Notes under the pieces: model-generated | Database searches by the model: none | What the model was told of the DNA's origin: nothing | The model's input: only the letters and a program-made list of their open reading frames with translations | Assembly: GCF_013201545.1 (NCBI RefSeq) | Contig: NZ_CP053746.1 | Span: forward strand, 5,457,193 to 5,521,192 | Direction: 5' to 3' | Length of the DNA: 64,000 nucleotides | Source: Pseudomonas graminis | GTDB taxonomy: Bacteria > Pseudomonadota > Gammaproteobacteria > Pseudomonadales > Pseudomonadaceae | Shown: positions 8,321 to 17,995 of the stretch, in pieces | Layout of the letters: each line of letters begins with the position of its first letter | Numbering within the stretch: the stretch's first letter is position 1 | Program-made: the position numbers and the translations under genes

Positions 8321-8562
8321 TCGCGAGCAAGCTCGCTCCCACAGGTACGGTGTCCGGGCATGAAATTTTGATCGTTCCCACGCTCTGCGTGGTAATGCCG
8401 CCCAGGACGCTCTGCGTCCCTGTGGGACTGGCTTTAGCCGGGAAGGCGTCAGCGGCCATACCGGAAAAATGATATTGCACACACCGGCCTCTTCTCGGCT
8501 GAAGCCGGTCCTACTATTGGAACGCGCACCCTTACGCCTTCCCGGCTAAAGCCGGTCCCACA
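8321..8562. repeat. Cluster of REP and related palindromes
   Basis: The 339-bp gap between the immunity gene and the tartrate dehydrogenase gene holds GCGAGCAAGCTCGCTCCC (from 8323), a GTTCCCACGCTCTGCGTGG palindrome near 8373, and three REP units near 8421-8450, 8486-8515 and 8536-8562, the last two inverted relative to the first. No coding sequence was seen. The convergent genes on either side may use these hairpins as transcript ends. Confidence 0.8.
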
Positions 8563-8600
8563 TACGTCAAAAGCCAGTCCCGCTGAAACACCGCCACCCC

Positions 8601-9683
8601 CTAAACCAACCTCCCGGCAATCGCCGCCCCCACGTCTTGCGTCGAGCCCTTGCCGCCCAGGTCCGGGGTGATCGGGCCTTCGGCAATCACCTGTTCAATC
8701 GCCTGCAAGATCCCGTCGTGGGCCGCGCGGTAGCGTTCGTCGCCGTTGCCGAGGAAGTCGAGCATCAGCGCGCCGGACCAGATCATCGCGATGGGGTTGG
8801 CGATGTTCTGTCCGTAGATGTCCGGCGCGGAGCCATGCACCGGTTCGAACAACGACGGAAACCGCCGTTCCGGGTCGAGGTTGGCCGAGGGGGCGATGCC
8901 GATGGTGCCGGCGCACGCCGGGCCGAGGTCCGACAGGATGTCGCCGAACAGGTTCGACGCCACGACCACGTCAAAGCGGTCCGGCTGCAGCACGAAGCGG
9001 GCGCACAGAATGTCGATGTGCTGTTTGTCCCAGCTGACCTCAGGGTAATTCGCCGCCATCAACGCCGTGCGTTCGTCCCAGTACGGCATGCTGATGGAGA
9101 TGCCGTTGGATTTGGTCGCGGCCGTCAGGCGTTTGCGCGGGCGGGTCTGGGCGAGTTCGAAGGCGAACTTGAGGATGCGGTCGACGCCGCGACGGGTGAA
9201 CACCGATTCCTGCAGCACGAATTCGTGTTCGGTGCCTTCGAACATCTTGCCGCCCACCGACGAATATTCGCCCTCGGTGTTTTCCCGTATCACCACGAAA
9301 TCGATGTCACCCGGCTTGCGTCCGGCCAGCGGACAGGGCACGCCGGGGAACAGCCGCACCGGGCGGATGTTCACGTATTGGTCGAAGTCCCGGCGAAACT
9401 TGAGCAAGGAACCCCACAGGGAAATGTGGTCCGGCACCTTGTCGGGCCAGCCCACGGCGCCGAAGTAGATCGCGTCATAGCCCTTGAGCTGTTCGAACCA
9501 GTCGTCGGGCATCATCTGCCCGTGCTGGAGGTAGTAGTCGCAGTGGGCCCAGTCGAGCACATCAATGCTCAGGTTCAGTTGCCATTTTTTCGCCGCCTGT
9601 TCCAGTACCCGCAGCCCTTCCGGCAGGACTTCCTTGCCGATGCCGTCGCCCGCAATCGCGGCGATTCTGAATGCCTTGCTCAT
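8601..9683 (-). CDS. Tartrate dehydrogenase / D-malate dehydrogenase (decarboxylating)
   Basis: A 360-residue member of the isocitrate/isopropylmalate dehydrogenase family closest to TtuC/DmlA enzymes, which oxidise tartrate and oxidatively decarboxylate D-malate to pyruvate with NAD and Mn2+ or Mg2+. Seen: the N-terminal IAAIAGDGIGKEV motif, the arginine-rich substrate site in LLKFRRDFDQYVNIRPVRLF, VIRENTEGEYS, the lysine in AATKSNGIS, and the metal aspartates in NLFGDILSDLGP. It is the last gene of the long minus-strand run, 20 bp after the succinate-semialdehyde dehydrogenase. Inference: it handles a C4 hydroxy-dicarboxylate released by the pathway. Confidence 0.88.
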   Translation of the reverse strand: MSKAFRIAAIAGDGIGKEVLPEGLRVLEQAAKKWQLNLSIDVLDWAHCDYYLQHGQMMPDDWFEQLKGYDAIYFGAVGWPDKVPDHISLWGSLLKFRRDFDQYVNIRPVRLFPGVPCPLAGRKPGDIDFVVIRENTEGEYSSVGGKMFEGTEHEFVLQESVFTRRGVDRILKFAFELAQTRPRKRLTAATKSNGISISMPYWDERTALMAANYPEVSWDKQHIDILCARFVLQPDRFDVVVASNLFGDILSDLGPACAGTIGIAPSANLDPERRFPSLFEPVHGSAPDIYGQNIANPIAMIWSGALMLDFLGNGDERYRAAHDGILQAIEQVIAEGPITPDLGGKGSTQDVGAAIAGRLV

Positions 9684-9703
9684 GGTGCGCCCCTTGCAAT
9701 GAA

Positions 9704-11164
9704 TCAGTTCAAGCCGCCGATGTGGAAGGCTTTGACTTCAAGGTACTCGTCCAGGCCGTACTTGCTGCCCTCGCGACCGAGGCCCGATTGTTTGATGCCG
9801 CCGAAGGGCGCAACTTCCATCGAGATGATCCCGGTGTTGAGGCCGACCATGCCGAACTCCAGCGCCTCGCCGAAGCGCCACGAGCGCTTCAGGTCCTGGG
9901 TGAAATAGTAGGCGCCCAAACCGAACGGCGTGGCGTTGGCCAACGCCAATGCCTCGGCTTCATCAGTAAAGCGCATCAACGGCGCCACCGGGCCGAAGGT
10001 TTCTTCGTTGGCCAGCAGCATGCCGGCGTGGGCGTCAGCCAGCACGGTGGGTTGCACGAACGGGCTGTCGCCGGATGGAATCCCGCCGCAGAGCAGTTTC
10101 GCGCCCTGGCTCAGGGCATCGTCGATGTGCCGCGCCACCTTGGCGACCGCCGCCGGGTTGATCAGCGGGCCGATGGTCATGCCCTCTTCCAGGCCGTTAC
10201 CGACCTTGAGTTTGCCGACCTCCTCCACCAGCCGCGCGGCGAAACGGTCGTAGATGCCCGCCTGCACCAGAATGCGGTTGGCGCACACGCAGGTTTGCCC
10301 GGCGTTGCGAAACTTGCTGATCATCACCCCGGCCACGGCTTGCTCGAGGTCGGCGTCGTCGAACACCACAAACGGCGCGTTGCCGCCCAGTTCCAGACTC
10401 AGGCGTTTGATGTGTTCGGCGCTCTGGCGCATCAGCAGGCGGCCGACGGCGGTGGAGCCGGTGAAGGAAATCTTGCGCACCGCCGGGTTGCCGGTGAGTT
10501 CTTCGCCGATGCCCGCGGGCATCCCGGTGATGACGTTGAACACGCCGGCCGGAATACCGACGCGTTCGGCCAGCACCGCCAGGGCGAGGGCCGACAGCGG
10601 CGTGAGGTCCGACGGTTTGACGATGATCGGGCAGCCGGCGGCCAGGGCCGGCGCGCATTTGCGGGTGATCATCGCGTTGGGGAAATTCCACGGGGTGATC
10701 GCCGCGCAGACGCCCACGGGTTGCTTGAGGGTCAGCAGGCGGCGGTCGCCAGTGGGCGCCGGCATGGTTTCGCCGTAGACCCGGCGCGCTTCTTCGGCGA
10801 ACCATTTGACGAAGCCGGCGCCGTAGCGGATTTCGCCCTTGGCCTCGTTCAGCGGCTTGCCCTGCTCGCAGGTCATGATCAGCGCGAGGTCATCGAGGTG
10901 GTCGATCATCGCCTGAAACCAGCGCTCCAGCAGCCCCGCGCGTTCTGCCGCCGGGCGCGCGCGCCAGGCCGGCCAGGCACGTTCGGCGGCTTCGATGGCG
11001 CGGCGGGTGTCGACCGCGTCCATGGCCGGGACCTGCGCCAGCAGTTCGCCGCTGGCGGGGTCGCGGACGTCCAGGGTGGCGCCACTGTCAGCAGCGATCC
11101 ACTGGCCGTTGACGTAGGCGCATTCAGCCAGCAGGCCGGGGTCTTGCAAGCGATTCTTGAGCAT
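9704..11164 (-). CDS. gabD: NAD(P)-dependent succinate-semialdehyde dehydrogenase
   Basis: A 486-residue aldehyde dehydrogenase of the GabD group that oxidises succinate semialdehyde (or glutarate semialdehyde) to the acid. Catalytic residues are clear: Asn in ITPWNFPNAM, Glu in SLELGGNAP, and Cys in NAGQTCVCANR. The GabD-like C terminus GREGSKYGLDEYLE is present. It lies between the ArgE-like hydrolase (117-bp gap upstream) and tartrate dehydrogenase (20 bp downstream) on the same strand. With the GABA-type aminotransferase at 3826 it could feed GABA-derived carbon into the TCA cycle, although the operon context suggests it may act on an aldehyde made by the flavoenzymes here. Confidence 0.9.
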   Translation of the reverse strand: MLKNRLQDPGLLAECAYVNGQWIAADSGATLDVRDPASGELLAQVPAMDAVDTRRAIEAAERAWPAWRARPAAERAGLLERWFQAMIDHLDDLALIMTCEQGKPLNEAKGEIRYGAGFVKWFAEEARRVYGETMPAPTGDRRLLTLKQPVGVCAAITPWNFPNAMITRKCAPALAAGCPIIVKPSDLTPLSALALAVLAERVGIPAGVFNVITGMPAGIGEELTGNPAVRKISFTGSTAVGRLLMRQSAEHIKRLSLELGGNAPFVVFDDADLEQAVAGVMISKFRNAGQTCVCANRILVQAGIYDRFAARLVEEVGKLKVGNGLEEGMTIGPLINPAAVAKVARHIDDALSQGAKLLCGGIPSGDSPFVQPTVLADAHAGMLLANEETFGPVAPLMRFTDEAEALALANATPFGLGAYYFTQDLKRSWRFGEALEFGMVGLNTGIISMEVAPFGGIKQSGLGREGSKYGLDEYLEVKAFHIGGLN

Positions 11165-11281
11165 GGTCGAGTCCTGATCCGAGACAGATTCCAGTCTAGG
11201 GATCTGGCTCGACCGAGGATGCCGAAAGCGTCTTGAAACCAGTGCGCCGTGCTGAAATTCACGTCAGGACGGCAGGCTCTG

Positions 11282-12451
11282 CTACGCCTTCAGCGAGCCC
11301 AGCAGCCCTTGCAAAAAGCGCTCGCCGGCGTCCATCTGGCTGACCTCGATAAACTCGTCCGGCTTGTGCGCCTGCTCGATGGAACCCGGGCCGCACACCA
11401 CCACCGGCACGTCGAGGCGCTGCTTGAACAGACCGCCTTCGGTGCCGAACGAAACTTTGGTCATGCCGGTGTCCGGCGCGGCGAACTGCTTGAGGAAGCT
11501 CACCGCTTCGACCGTCGGATGGGTGTCGAGACCGGGGTAGACGTTGATGGTTTCGATCTCGATGGCCGCGACGCTGGAGAGCTTTTGCGCCTCGCGCACG
11601 ATCACTTCGGCACGCTCGCGCATCTGCTCGATGAACTGCTCCAGATTGTCCGCCGGCAGGTTGCGCACCTCGAAATCCAGGGTGCACAAGTTCGGCACGA
11701 TGTTCAGCGCCTTGCCGCCGCTGATCTGGCCGACGTGCACGGTGCTGTAAGGCACGTCGTAGTCGGTGTCCTGAGCGCCGTGTTGTTGCAGATGCTGCTG
11801 GCTCTCCCGCAGGGAGGCGATGAAGTCGCAGGCCACGTGAATGGCGTTGACCGAGCGCGGCGCCAGGGACGAATGCGCTTCCTGACCCCGGCAATAGGTC
11901 CGGTAGGAGCCCTTGCCCTTATGGCCCAGCACGAACTGCATGTTGGTCGGCTCGCCGATCACGCAGAGAAACGGCCGCACCGGCGCCAGGTCCAGCACGT
12001 CGAGCAAGCGCCGCACGCCGACGCAACCGATCTCCTCGTCATGGGACAAGGCCAGTTGCAGCGGGCGGTTGAGGGGGCGTGTGAGTGAGTGCTCTGCCGC
12101 GTCGAGCATGGCGTCGATGGCCAGGGCGATGAAGCCCTTCATGTCGCAGCTGCCACGGCCATAGATGCGCCCGTCCTGCACGGTGGCGGCGAAGGCCGGA
12201 AAGGTCCACGCCTGCCCCGCCGCCGGCACCACGTCGGTATGCCCGGAGAGCAATACGCCGGGCTGGTTTTTCGGCCCGGTACTGGCAAACAGGTTGGCCT
12301 TCTTGCCACTCTCGTCCTTGACGATCAGCGACTCGATGCCCTTGGTCAGCAGCAGGTCGCGGACGTAATCGATCAGGGCCATGTTGGACTCCGACGACAC
12401 GGTTTCGAAGGCCATCAGCCGTTTCAGAATCTCGAGAACGCGGGGTTTCAT
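11282..12451 (-). CDS. argE: ArgE-like N-acyl amino acid deacetylase (M20 peptidase family)
   Basis: A 389-residue metallo-hydrolase of the M20/ArgE family, which removes an N-acyl group from an amino acid (N-acetylornithine in the namesake). Metal-site and catalytic motifs are visible: SGHTDVVPA, GRGSCDMKGF, the EE pair in SHDEEIGCVG, GEPT, and a C-terminal GPGSIEQAHKPDEFI containing a conserved His. It overlaps the upstream oxidoreductase gene by 4 bp (ATGA), so it is translationally coupled to a catabolic operon rather than to arginine biosynthesis. Its true substrate is therefore probably an N-acyl or amide-linked intermediate of this pathway (inference). Confidence 0.85.
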   Translation of the reverse strand: MKPRVLEILKRLMAFETVSSESNMALIDYVRDLLLTKGIESLIVKDESGKKANLFASTGPKNQPGVLLSGHTDVVPAAGQAWTFPAFAATVQDGRIYGRGSCDMKGFIALAIDAMLDAAEHSLTRPLNRPLQLALSHDEEIGCVGVRRLLDVLDLAPVRPFLCVIGEPTNMQFVLGHKGKGSYRTYCRGQEAHSSLAPRSVNAIHVACDFIASLRESQQHLQQHGAQDTDYDVPYSTVHVGQISGGKALNIVPNLCTLDFEVRNLPADNLEQFIEQMRERAEVIVREAQKLSSVAAIEIETINVYPGLDTHPTVEAVSFLKQFAAPDTGMTKVSFGTEGGLFKQRLDVPVVVCGPGSIEQAHKPDEFIEVSQMDAGERFLQGLLGSLKA

Positions 12452-13602
12452 GAGGCGTGGCTCCGTTGCACGGCGGGATGGGCAAAACGCGTGATGGAGA
12501 ATGCCTCGATCGGGGTCGTGGTGCGACCGGTATCGAGCAGTTCGGCCATCACGTCACCGACGCCGGGGCCGAGCTGGAAGCCGTGGCCGCAAAAGCCGAA
12601 GGCGTAGAACAGGCCGTCGACGGTGCCGCTGGGGCCCATGATCGGCAGCGAGTCCGGCAGGTAGCCTTCAATGCCGCTCCACACTCGGATGATGTTCAGA
12701 TTGCCGACGCCCGGCAGCAGCCGGCGCATCTGCTCGGCCTGATTGAGGATGCTGCGCGGTTCGACAGCGGCGCGACGGTTGAGCATGTCCGGTTTGCTAC
12801 GAAAGCCGCCGCCGATGACGATGTTGCCCCGGGGAATCTGGCGGAAATAAATCACCTCTTCGGCGATCTTGGTGTACACGCCGATCACCGTCGGCAAGGC
12901 GTAGGGCACCGGTTCCGTGACCGCCATCTGCGGGCCGTGGGTGTCGAGCGGCACCGGTTCGCCGAACTGCGCCGAGAGTTTCTGGCCCCAGGCGCCGGCG
13001 GTGATCAACAGCTGCGCGGCGTGGAACTGGCGACCGTCGGTGGTGGTGACGTGAAAATCACCGCCGACCTTCTGGACCTCGGCCACTTCCGTGCGCTCTT
13101 CAATCTGCGCCCCCAGACGCCTAGCGGCACGGGCAAAGGCTGGCGCGGCGAGGCGCGGGTTGGCGTGGCCGTCGTGGGGGGCGTACGAGCCGCCTTTGAC
13201 GTCCGCGCCGAGAAACCCAAAGCGCTGATGCAGCTCGGCGCCCCGGTAGATTTTCAAGTCCAGCTGCTCGGCCTCCGGGGCGGCGGCATACGCTTCCAGC
13301 TCGGCGATTTCGTCTTCGCGGTAACACACGCGCATGTGCCCGCTGGGGATGAATTCGAGGTCGTCGTCGATCAGTTCCGGCAGGCGTTTCCACAGCGCGT
13401 ACGAGCGGTTGGCCAGCGCCAGTTGCCCGAGAAAACGCCCTTGCCGGCGCACGTTGCCGAAGTTGACGCCGCTGGCGTACTGACCGATCTGGTCGCGCTC
13501 CAGCAGGATCACCGACTGCCCGCGCTGACGCAGAAAGAACGCCGTCGCTGAGCCCATCACGCCGCCACCGACGATCACCACATCTGCTTTTTGCACGCTC
13601 AT
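12448..13602 (-). CDS. FAD-dependent amino acid oxidoreductase (DAO family), beta-type subunit
   Basis: A 384-residue flavoprotein of the DAO/glycine-oxidase superfamily with the FAD-binding motif VIVGGGVMGSATAFFL at residues 9-24. Together with the two genes just upstream it has the plan of heteromeric dehydrogenases such as D-hydroxyproline dehydrogenase, opine oxidases and HCN synthase: a DAO subunit, an FAD/2Fe-2S subunit and a small 2Fe-2S subunit. It should oxidise a secondary or primary amine at a C-N bond. It overlaps both neighbours by 4 bp. A strikingly similar paralogue (about three quarters identical by eye) is encoded at 30116-31297. Substrate unknown. Confidence 0.85.
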   Translation of the reverse strand: MSVQKADVVIVGGGVMGSATAFFLRQRGQSVILLERDQIGQYASGVNFGNVRRQGRFLGQLALANRSYALWKRLPELIDDDLEFIPSGHMRVCYREDEIAELEAYAAAPEAEQLDLKIYRGAELHQRFGFLGADVKGGSYAPHDGHANPRLAAPAFARAARRLGAQIEERTEVAEVQKVGGDFHVTTTDGRQFHAAQLLITAGAWGQKLSAQFGEPVPLDTHGPQMAVTEPVPYALPTVIGVYTKIAEEVIYFRQIPRGNIVIGGGFRSKPDMLNRRAAVEPRSILNQAEQMRRLLPGVGNLNIIRVWSGIEGYLPDSLPIMGPSGTVDGLFYAFGFCGHGFQLGPGVGDVMAELLDTGRTTTPIEAFSITRFAHPAVQRSHAS

Positions 13603-14990
13603 GGCGACACCTCCTCAATGAGCATCGACAAGGGTTTGACCGGCGCCTGCCCGCGCTGGCGACCGACTTCCTGCACCTGCACGCCGGCCTCTGCGGCGAT
13701 CACTTCAGCCCCCGCCTGGGAGCAATAACGGCCCTGGCAGCGACCCATGCCGACCCGGCTGAATGCCTTGGCGCGGTTGACTTCACAGGCGCCCTTCTCA
13801 TTAACCGTGCGGCGCAATTCGCCGGCCGTGATCATCTCGCAGCGGCAGACGATGGCGCTGTCGGGCAAGGCCTTGGCCTGTTCAGCAGGCCAGGGAAACG
13901 CTTCGGCCAGGCCCAGACGAAACTGGTCCATCACCGCCAGCGCCTGTTGCTGTTCATCGCGCAGCCCGGCATTGAACGGCTGCTTGAGGTCTTCCAGCAG
14001 CGCCAACGCCACTCGCCGCCCGGCGTGCTCGGCAGCATCGGCGCCGCGAATTTTCGCCCCGTCGCCCGCGGCATAGACGCCGTTCACCGAGGTCCGACCG
14101 GCTTCGTCCGTCGCCAGCCACCATTGGCTGGAGGCTTCATCGAAGGCCATGGCGCAACCGGCCAGATCACCCAGCTGGGTTTCCGGACGCAAGTGATACC
14201 CCAGCGCCACGGCATCGGCCTGCACGGTCACGGCCTTGCCGCTGCCCGTCGTAAAACGCACGCCTGCCACGCCATTGGCGGCATCGCCCAGCACCTCTAA
14301 CGGCTTGACGCCGAGATGCACCGGTACTTTGGCCTGGTACAACTGCGCCAGCAGTTTCATGCCGGTCCACAGCAAACCCGGCCGCGCCAGCAGCTTGGGC
14401 AGGGCTTTGATCCGCAGGCTGAAGGGCGAGGTATCGAGGACCGCGGCCACAGTCGCGCCGGCTTTGACGTACTGGCTGGCGACCAGGTACAGCAGCGGCC
14501 CGCTGCCCATGAACACCACACGATGACCGATGGAAACGGCCTGATTCTTCAACGCGATCTGCGCCCCGCCCAGGCTGTAGGTGCCGGCCAGCTGCCAGCC
14601 TTCGATGGGCATCAAGCGGTCGGTGGCGCCGGTGCAGAGGATCAGCGCGTCATAGTCCAGCGTGGTGTGGCGGCCCTGATTGGCGCAGCACAACTGCCCC
14701 GGCGTGAGGTTCCACACGAGGGTATCCGGGCGGTAATCGATGGCGCTACGGATGCGGTCGAAGGTCTGGTGCAGGTCTTTGGCCTTGTCGGCTTCGCTGC
14801 CATACAAGGTGGAGTAATCGCGGGTGAATCCGTCCGGCTGGCGGCGGTAGATCTGCCCGCCGTCGCGGCGGTTCTCGTCCACCACAATCGGTTTGATGCC
14901 GGCCGCCAGCAGGGTTTCGGCGCAGCGCACGCCGGCCGGGCCCGCGCCGACGATGACGACGCGATGGGTGCTCAGCTGTGCAGTGGCCAT
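13599..14990 (-). CDS. NAD(P)/FAD-dependent oxidoreductase with C-terminal 2Fe-2S domain (alpha-type subunit)
   Basis: A 463-residue electron-transfer subunit resembling HcnB, OoxA and the D-hydroxyproline dehydrogenase alpha subunit. It has an N-terminal FAD site (VVIVGAGPAGVRCAETLL), a second nucleotide site (RVVFMGSGPLLYLVAS), and a C-terminal BFD-like iron-sulfur domain with cysteines in IVCRCEMIT and GMGRCQGRYC. ATG 14990 is preceded by CGGAGGCGAC; the longer open frame to 15293 runs antisense-like through the next gene and is not used. The start overlaps the small ferredoxin-like subunit by 19 bp and the stop overlaps the DAO subunit by 4 bp, so the three are translated as a unit. Confidence 0.88.
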   Translation of the reverse strand: MATAQLSTHRVVIVGAGPAGVRCAETLLAAGIKPIVVDENRRDGGQIYRRQPDGFTRDYSTLYGSEADKAKDLHQTFDRIRSAIDYRPDTLVWNLTPGQLCCANQGRHTTLDYDALILCTGATDRLMPIEGWQLAGTYSLGGAQIALKNQAVSIGHRVVFMGSGPLLYLVASQYVKAGATVAAVLDTSPFSLRIKALPKLLARPGLLWTGMKLLAQLYQAKVPVHLGVKPLEVLGDAANGVAGVRFTTGSGKAVTVQADAVALGYHLRPETQLGDLAGCAMAFDEASSQWWLATDEAGRTSVNGVYAAGDGAKIRGADAAEHAGRRVALALLEDLKQPFNAGLRDEQQQALAVMDQFRLGLAEAFPWPAEQAKALPDSAIVCRCEMITAGELRRTVNEKGACEVNRAKAFSRVGMGRCQGRYCSQAGAEVIAAEAGVQVQEVGRQRGQAPVKPLSMLIEEVSP

Positions 14991-15280
14991 GTCGCCTCCG
15001 GTTGTGTGGTGACGATGTCCAGCCCGTCGCGGACTTCGTTGGAGCAGGCGCGCAGGCGTTCGCCGCCACGGGTCCAGACCCAGCAATCCTGGCACGCGCC
15101 CATCAGGCAGAAACCGGCGCGGCGGCCGCTGTCGAATTCCGACTGGCGCAGCGCGGTGCCCTGGGTCAGCAACGCCACCATCAGCGTGTCGCCCTGCAAC
15201 GCTTCGATTGGCGCGCCATCCACGGTCAGCTTGACCGTCGGCCGGCCCTGTTCGGCCAGCCTCACAAAACGCCCTTTCAT
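14972..15280 (-). CDS. Small (2Fe-2S)-binding subunit of amine dehydrogenase
   Basis: A 102-residue ferredoxin-like protein with the cysteine pattern C-x4-C-x2-C (CLMGACQDC) and a later cysteine in RLRACSN, as in HcnA and the gamma subunit of D-hydroxyproline dehydrogenase. It carries electrons between the flavin subunits, or stabilises them. ATG 15280 has GGAG seven bases upstream and overlaps the stop of the ABC ATPase gene (ATGA, 15277-15280), showing translational coupling between uptake and oxidation genes. Confidence 0.87.
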   Translation of the reverse strand: MKGRFVRLAEQGRPTVKLTVDGAPIEALQGDTLMVALLTQGTALRQSEFDSGRRAGFCLMGACQDCWVWTRGGERLRACSNEVRDGLDIVTTQPEATWPLHS

Positions 15281-17118
15281 GCATACGCTCCAAAGCTTGT
15301 GGGGGTGACGCCGCGCTGGGTCACCAGCAGATCGGCGGCGTCGCGGTGGCACAGAATTTCGCTGCCATTGTCCAGCGTGCGACGGTTCGGCGCGGTGCGG
15401 TTGCACAGGCCGTCGATGCGCATCGGGCAGCGATTGAGGAAGGTGCACAGCTCCGGCAGGTTGGCCCGCTCGCCGATCGGCGGCAGCTCGCCACTGGTGG
15501 CGCCGCAGGTTTCCAGCCAGCCCTGGCGAAGTTCCGGCACCGAGTGAATCAACAGGTCGGTGTACGGGTGGTACGGCGCTTCGGCAAAGGATTCGCGGCG
15601 GCCGGCGTGGACTTTGTGGCCGCTGTACATCACCACGATGTCGTCGCACAGCGCGCGCACGGTGGAGATGTCGTGGCTAATGAACAGGTAGGACACGCCC
15701 AGTTGCTGGCGCAGGTCGCGCAGCAGTTCGAGGATCGCCGCGCCCACCACGGTGTCGAGGGCCGAGGTGACTTCATCGCAGAGAATCAGGTCGGGCTTGG
15801 CCGCCAATGCCCGGGCCAGATTGACCCGCTGCTTCTGGCCGCCCGACAGTTCATTGGGACGGCGGTCGGCCATGTCCCGCGGCAGGCGCACCAGGTCGAG
15901 CAGCTCGCCGATGCGCGCCTGTAACGCCGCGCCCTTGAGGCCGAAATACATTTTCAACGGACGGCTGAGGATGGTCGCCACGCTGTGCATCGGGTTGAGC
16001 GCGGTGTCGGCGTTCTGGAAGACCATCTGGATGCGCCGAAACTGCTCCGGCGTGCGCTCGGACAGGCTGCCGCCCAACGGCTGACCGTCGAAGGTCAGGC
16101 CGCCGAGTGCCGGGGTCAAGAGCCCCGCCACGACCCGCGCCAGGGTGGATTTACCCGAGCCGGATTCTCCGATCACGCCGATGGCCTGGCCACGTCGTAC
16201 GGTGAGGTCGATGTCTTCCAGCACGCGAATCGCCGGCATGCCGTGCAGGTTTTTGTTGCCGTAGCCGGCGGTCAGGCCGGTGATGGTCAGCAGTGGCCCT
16301 TCTTCCGCGATGCCACAGGGCGGACGAATGCGCGTATCAGGGCGCGCGGCCGCCAGCAGGCTGCGGGTGTAGTCGTGGGCCGGTGCCTTGAGCAGCGGCG
16401 CAGTGGCGCTTTGTTCGAGAATCTGCCCGCCGTTGAGCACGACAATCTGGTCGGCCATTTGCGCCACCACGGCCAGGTCGTGGGACACGTAGACCGCCGT
16501 GGCGCCGCGTTCTCGCACCACGCGCTTGAACGCCCGCAGCACATCGATCTGGGTGGTGACGTCCAGCGCGGTGGTCGGCTCGTCGAGCACCACCAGCAGC
16601 GGGTCGCTGATCAGGGCCATGGCGGCCATCACCCGTTGCAGTTGCCCGCCGGAAACCTGGTGCGGGTAGCGACGGCCAATGCGTTCCGGGTTTGGCAGGG
16701 CCAGGTCGCGGAACAGGCCGATGGCCTTGGCTTCCAGCTCTGCGCGGGTGCCGAGGCCGTGGATCAACGGCCCTTCCACCACTTGATCAAGGAGTTTTTT
16801 CGCCGGGTTGAACGCCGCCGCCGCGCTCTGGGCGATGTACGAGACACGATTGCCGCGCAGGCCCTGCAACTCTTTTTCGCTGAGGGCGAGCATGTCGTGT
16901 TCGCCGACCTGCACCACGCCACCGGACAACCGGCAGCCGCGCCGTGCATAACCGAGCAAGGCCAGGGCAATCGTGGTTTTGCCGGAGCCGGACTCGCCGA
17001 TCAGCGCCAGCACTTCACCTTTCTCCAGGGCAAAACTCACGCCCTTGACGATCTCCACTTCGCTGCCCGGATCACCGGCCACCACGCGCAAGTCTTCGAC
17101 GCGAATCAACTGGGTCAT
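15277..17118 (-). CDS. Dipeptide/oligopeptide-type ABC transporter, fused dual ATPase
   Basis: A 613-residue protein holding two complete ABC ATPase domains in tandem, equivalent to DppD plus DppF. Walker A motifs are GESGSGKTT (N half) and GESGSGKST (C half). Signature motifs are VSGGQLQR and LSGGQKQR, and Walker B segments are VVLDEPT and ILCDEVTS. The C-terminal oligopeptide-transporter cysteine region ([15 protein letters not shown]) is present after the second ATPase. It powers uptake through the two permeases encoded 1 bp upstream and beyond. The fused form is common in importers for opines, nickel chelates and small peptides. Confidence 0.92.
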   Translation of the reverse strand: MTQLIRVEDLRVVAGDPGSEVEIVKGVSFALEKGEVLALIGESGSGKTTIALALLGYARRGCRLSGGVVQVGEHDMLALSEKELQGLRGNRVSYIAQSAAAAFNPAKKLLDQVVEGPLIHGLGTRAELEAKAIGLFRDLALPNPERIGRRYPHQVSGGQLQRVMAAMALISDPLLVVLDEPTTALDVTTQIDVLRAFKRVVRERGATAVYVSHDLAVVAQMADQIVVLNGGQILEQSATAPLLKAPAHDYTRSLLAAARPDTRIRPPCGIAEEGPLLTITGLTAGYGNKNLHGMPAIRVLEDIDLTVRRGQAIGVIGESGSGKSTLARVVAGLLTPALGGLTFDGQPLGGSLSERTPEQFRRIQMVFQNADTALNPMHSVATILSRPLKMYFGLKGAALQARIGELLDLVRLPRDMADRRPNELSGGQKQRVNLARALAAKPDLILCDEVTSALDTVVGAAILELLRDLRQQLGVSYLFISHDISTVRALCDDIVVMYSGHKVHAGRRESFAEAPYHPYTDLLIHSVPELRQGWLETCGATSGELPPIGERANLPELCTFLNRCPMRIDGLCNRTAPNRRTLDNGSEILCHRDAADLLVTQRGVTPTSFGAYA

Positions 17119-17119
17119 A

Positions 17120-17995
17120 TCAATGGCCTCCCGAGCGGCGACCGCGTCGCGATGACAGGTAGTCGATCAGCAGATTGACGCCGATAGTCAGCGTGCCGAT
17201 GGCCAGCGCCGGAATAATGATCGCCATCGCGCCCTGATTGAGGCCGCCGATGTTTTCCCGCACCAGCGAGCCGAGGTCGGCGTCCGGCGGCTGCACGCCG
17301 AGGCCCAGAAAACTCATGCCGCTGAGCAACAGCACGATGTAGCCGAAACGCAGGCCCAGGTCGGTGAGCACAGGGTTGAGCATGTTCGGCAGGATTTCCC
17401 GGCACGCCACGTACAACTTGCCCTCGCCCCGGGTGCGCGCCACTTGCACGTACTCCAGCGCTTCGATATTGACCGCCATGCTGCGGGCCACCCGGAACGA
17501 ACCGGGGATGTAGCTGATGACCGCCGTACAGATCAGCAGCGTGACCGACGAGCCGAAGGCCGAGACCATGATCAGCGCGAGCATTTTGCTCGGGATCGAA
17601 ATGAAGGCGTCCATGATCCGGCTGATGATTTCGTCCAGCCATTTCGGCGAAACCACTGACAGCAGCGCGCAGCCGGTCCCGAAGAAGCTGGCCAACAGCG
17701 CCGCCACCAGCGACAGACCGACCGTGAAGCGCGCGCCCACCAACACCCGGCTGAGCATGTCGCGGCCCAGGTAATCGGTGCCGAAGGGATGCGCCAGGCT
17801 GAAGCCTTCGAAGATGTTGTCGGAGATCACTTCCCCGACCGGGTGCGGCGCCAGCCACGGGCCGAACAGCGCCACCAGCAGCCAGATCACGCAGACGGCA
17901 GCACCGACCAATCCCAGCCAGGACGGGTTGCCGGAGACCTTGGCCAGTGCCAGGGCTGAAGACGCAGGCCTGGATTTCGCAATGAGCGGGTTCAT
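17120..17995 (-). CDS. Dipeptide/oligopeptide-type ABC transporter permease (DppC-like)
   Basis: A 291-residue inner-membrane permease with an N-terminal TM helix (LVGAAVCVIWLLVALFGPWL) followed by the DppC hallmark GTDYLGRDMLSR and the BPD_transp_1 domain with about five more helices. The EAA-type loop lies near EYVQVARTRGEG. ATG 17995 overlaps the DppB-like stop by 4 bp, and the longer upstream reading is a shadow of that gene. Heterodimer partner of the next permease. Confidence 0.9.
   Translation of the reverse strand: MNPLIAKSRPASSALALAKVSGNPSWLGLVGAAVCVIWLLVALFGPWLAPHPVGEVISDNIFEGFSLAHPFGTDYLGRDMLSRVLVGARFTVGLSLVAALLASFFGTGCALLSVVSPKWLDEIISRIMDAFISIPSKMLALIMVSAFGSSVTLLICTAVISYIPGSFRVARSMAVNIEALEYVQVARTRGEGKLYVACREILPNMLNPVLTDLGLRFGYIVLLLSGMSFLGLGVQPPDADLGSLVRENIGGLNQGAMAIIIPALAIGTLTIGVNLLIDYLSSRRGRRSGGH

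Noticed and set aside
12448..15280. hcnABC hydrogen cyanide synthase
   Set aside because: Subunit order and types match, but the DAO subunit sequence is not HcnC-like and the genes are coupled to a peptide-type importer and an ArgE-like gene; an amine/opine dehydrogenase fits better.
13599..15293. A single 564-residue protein fusing the FAD subunit with an N-terminal extension
   Set aside because: The extra ~100 residues are an out-of-frame reading of the small 2Fe-2S subunit gene; ATG 14990 has a good ribosome site.
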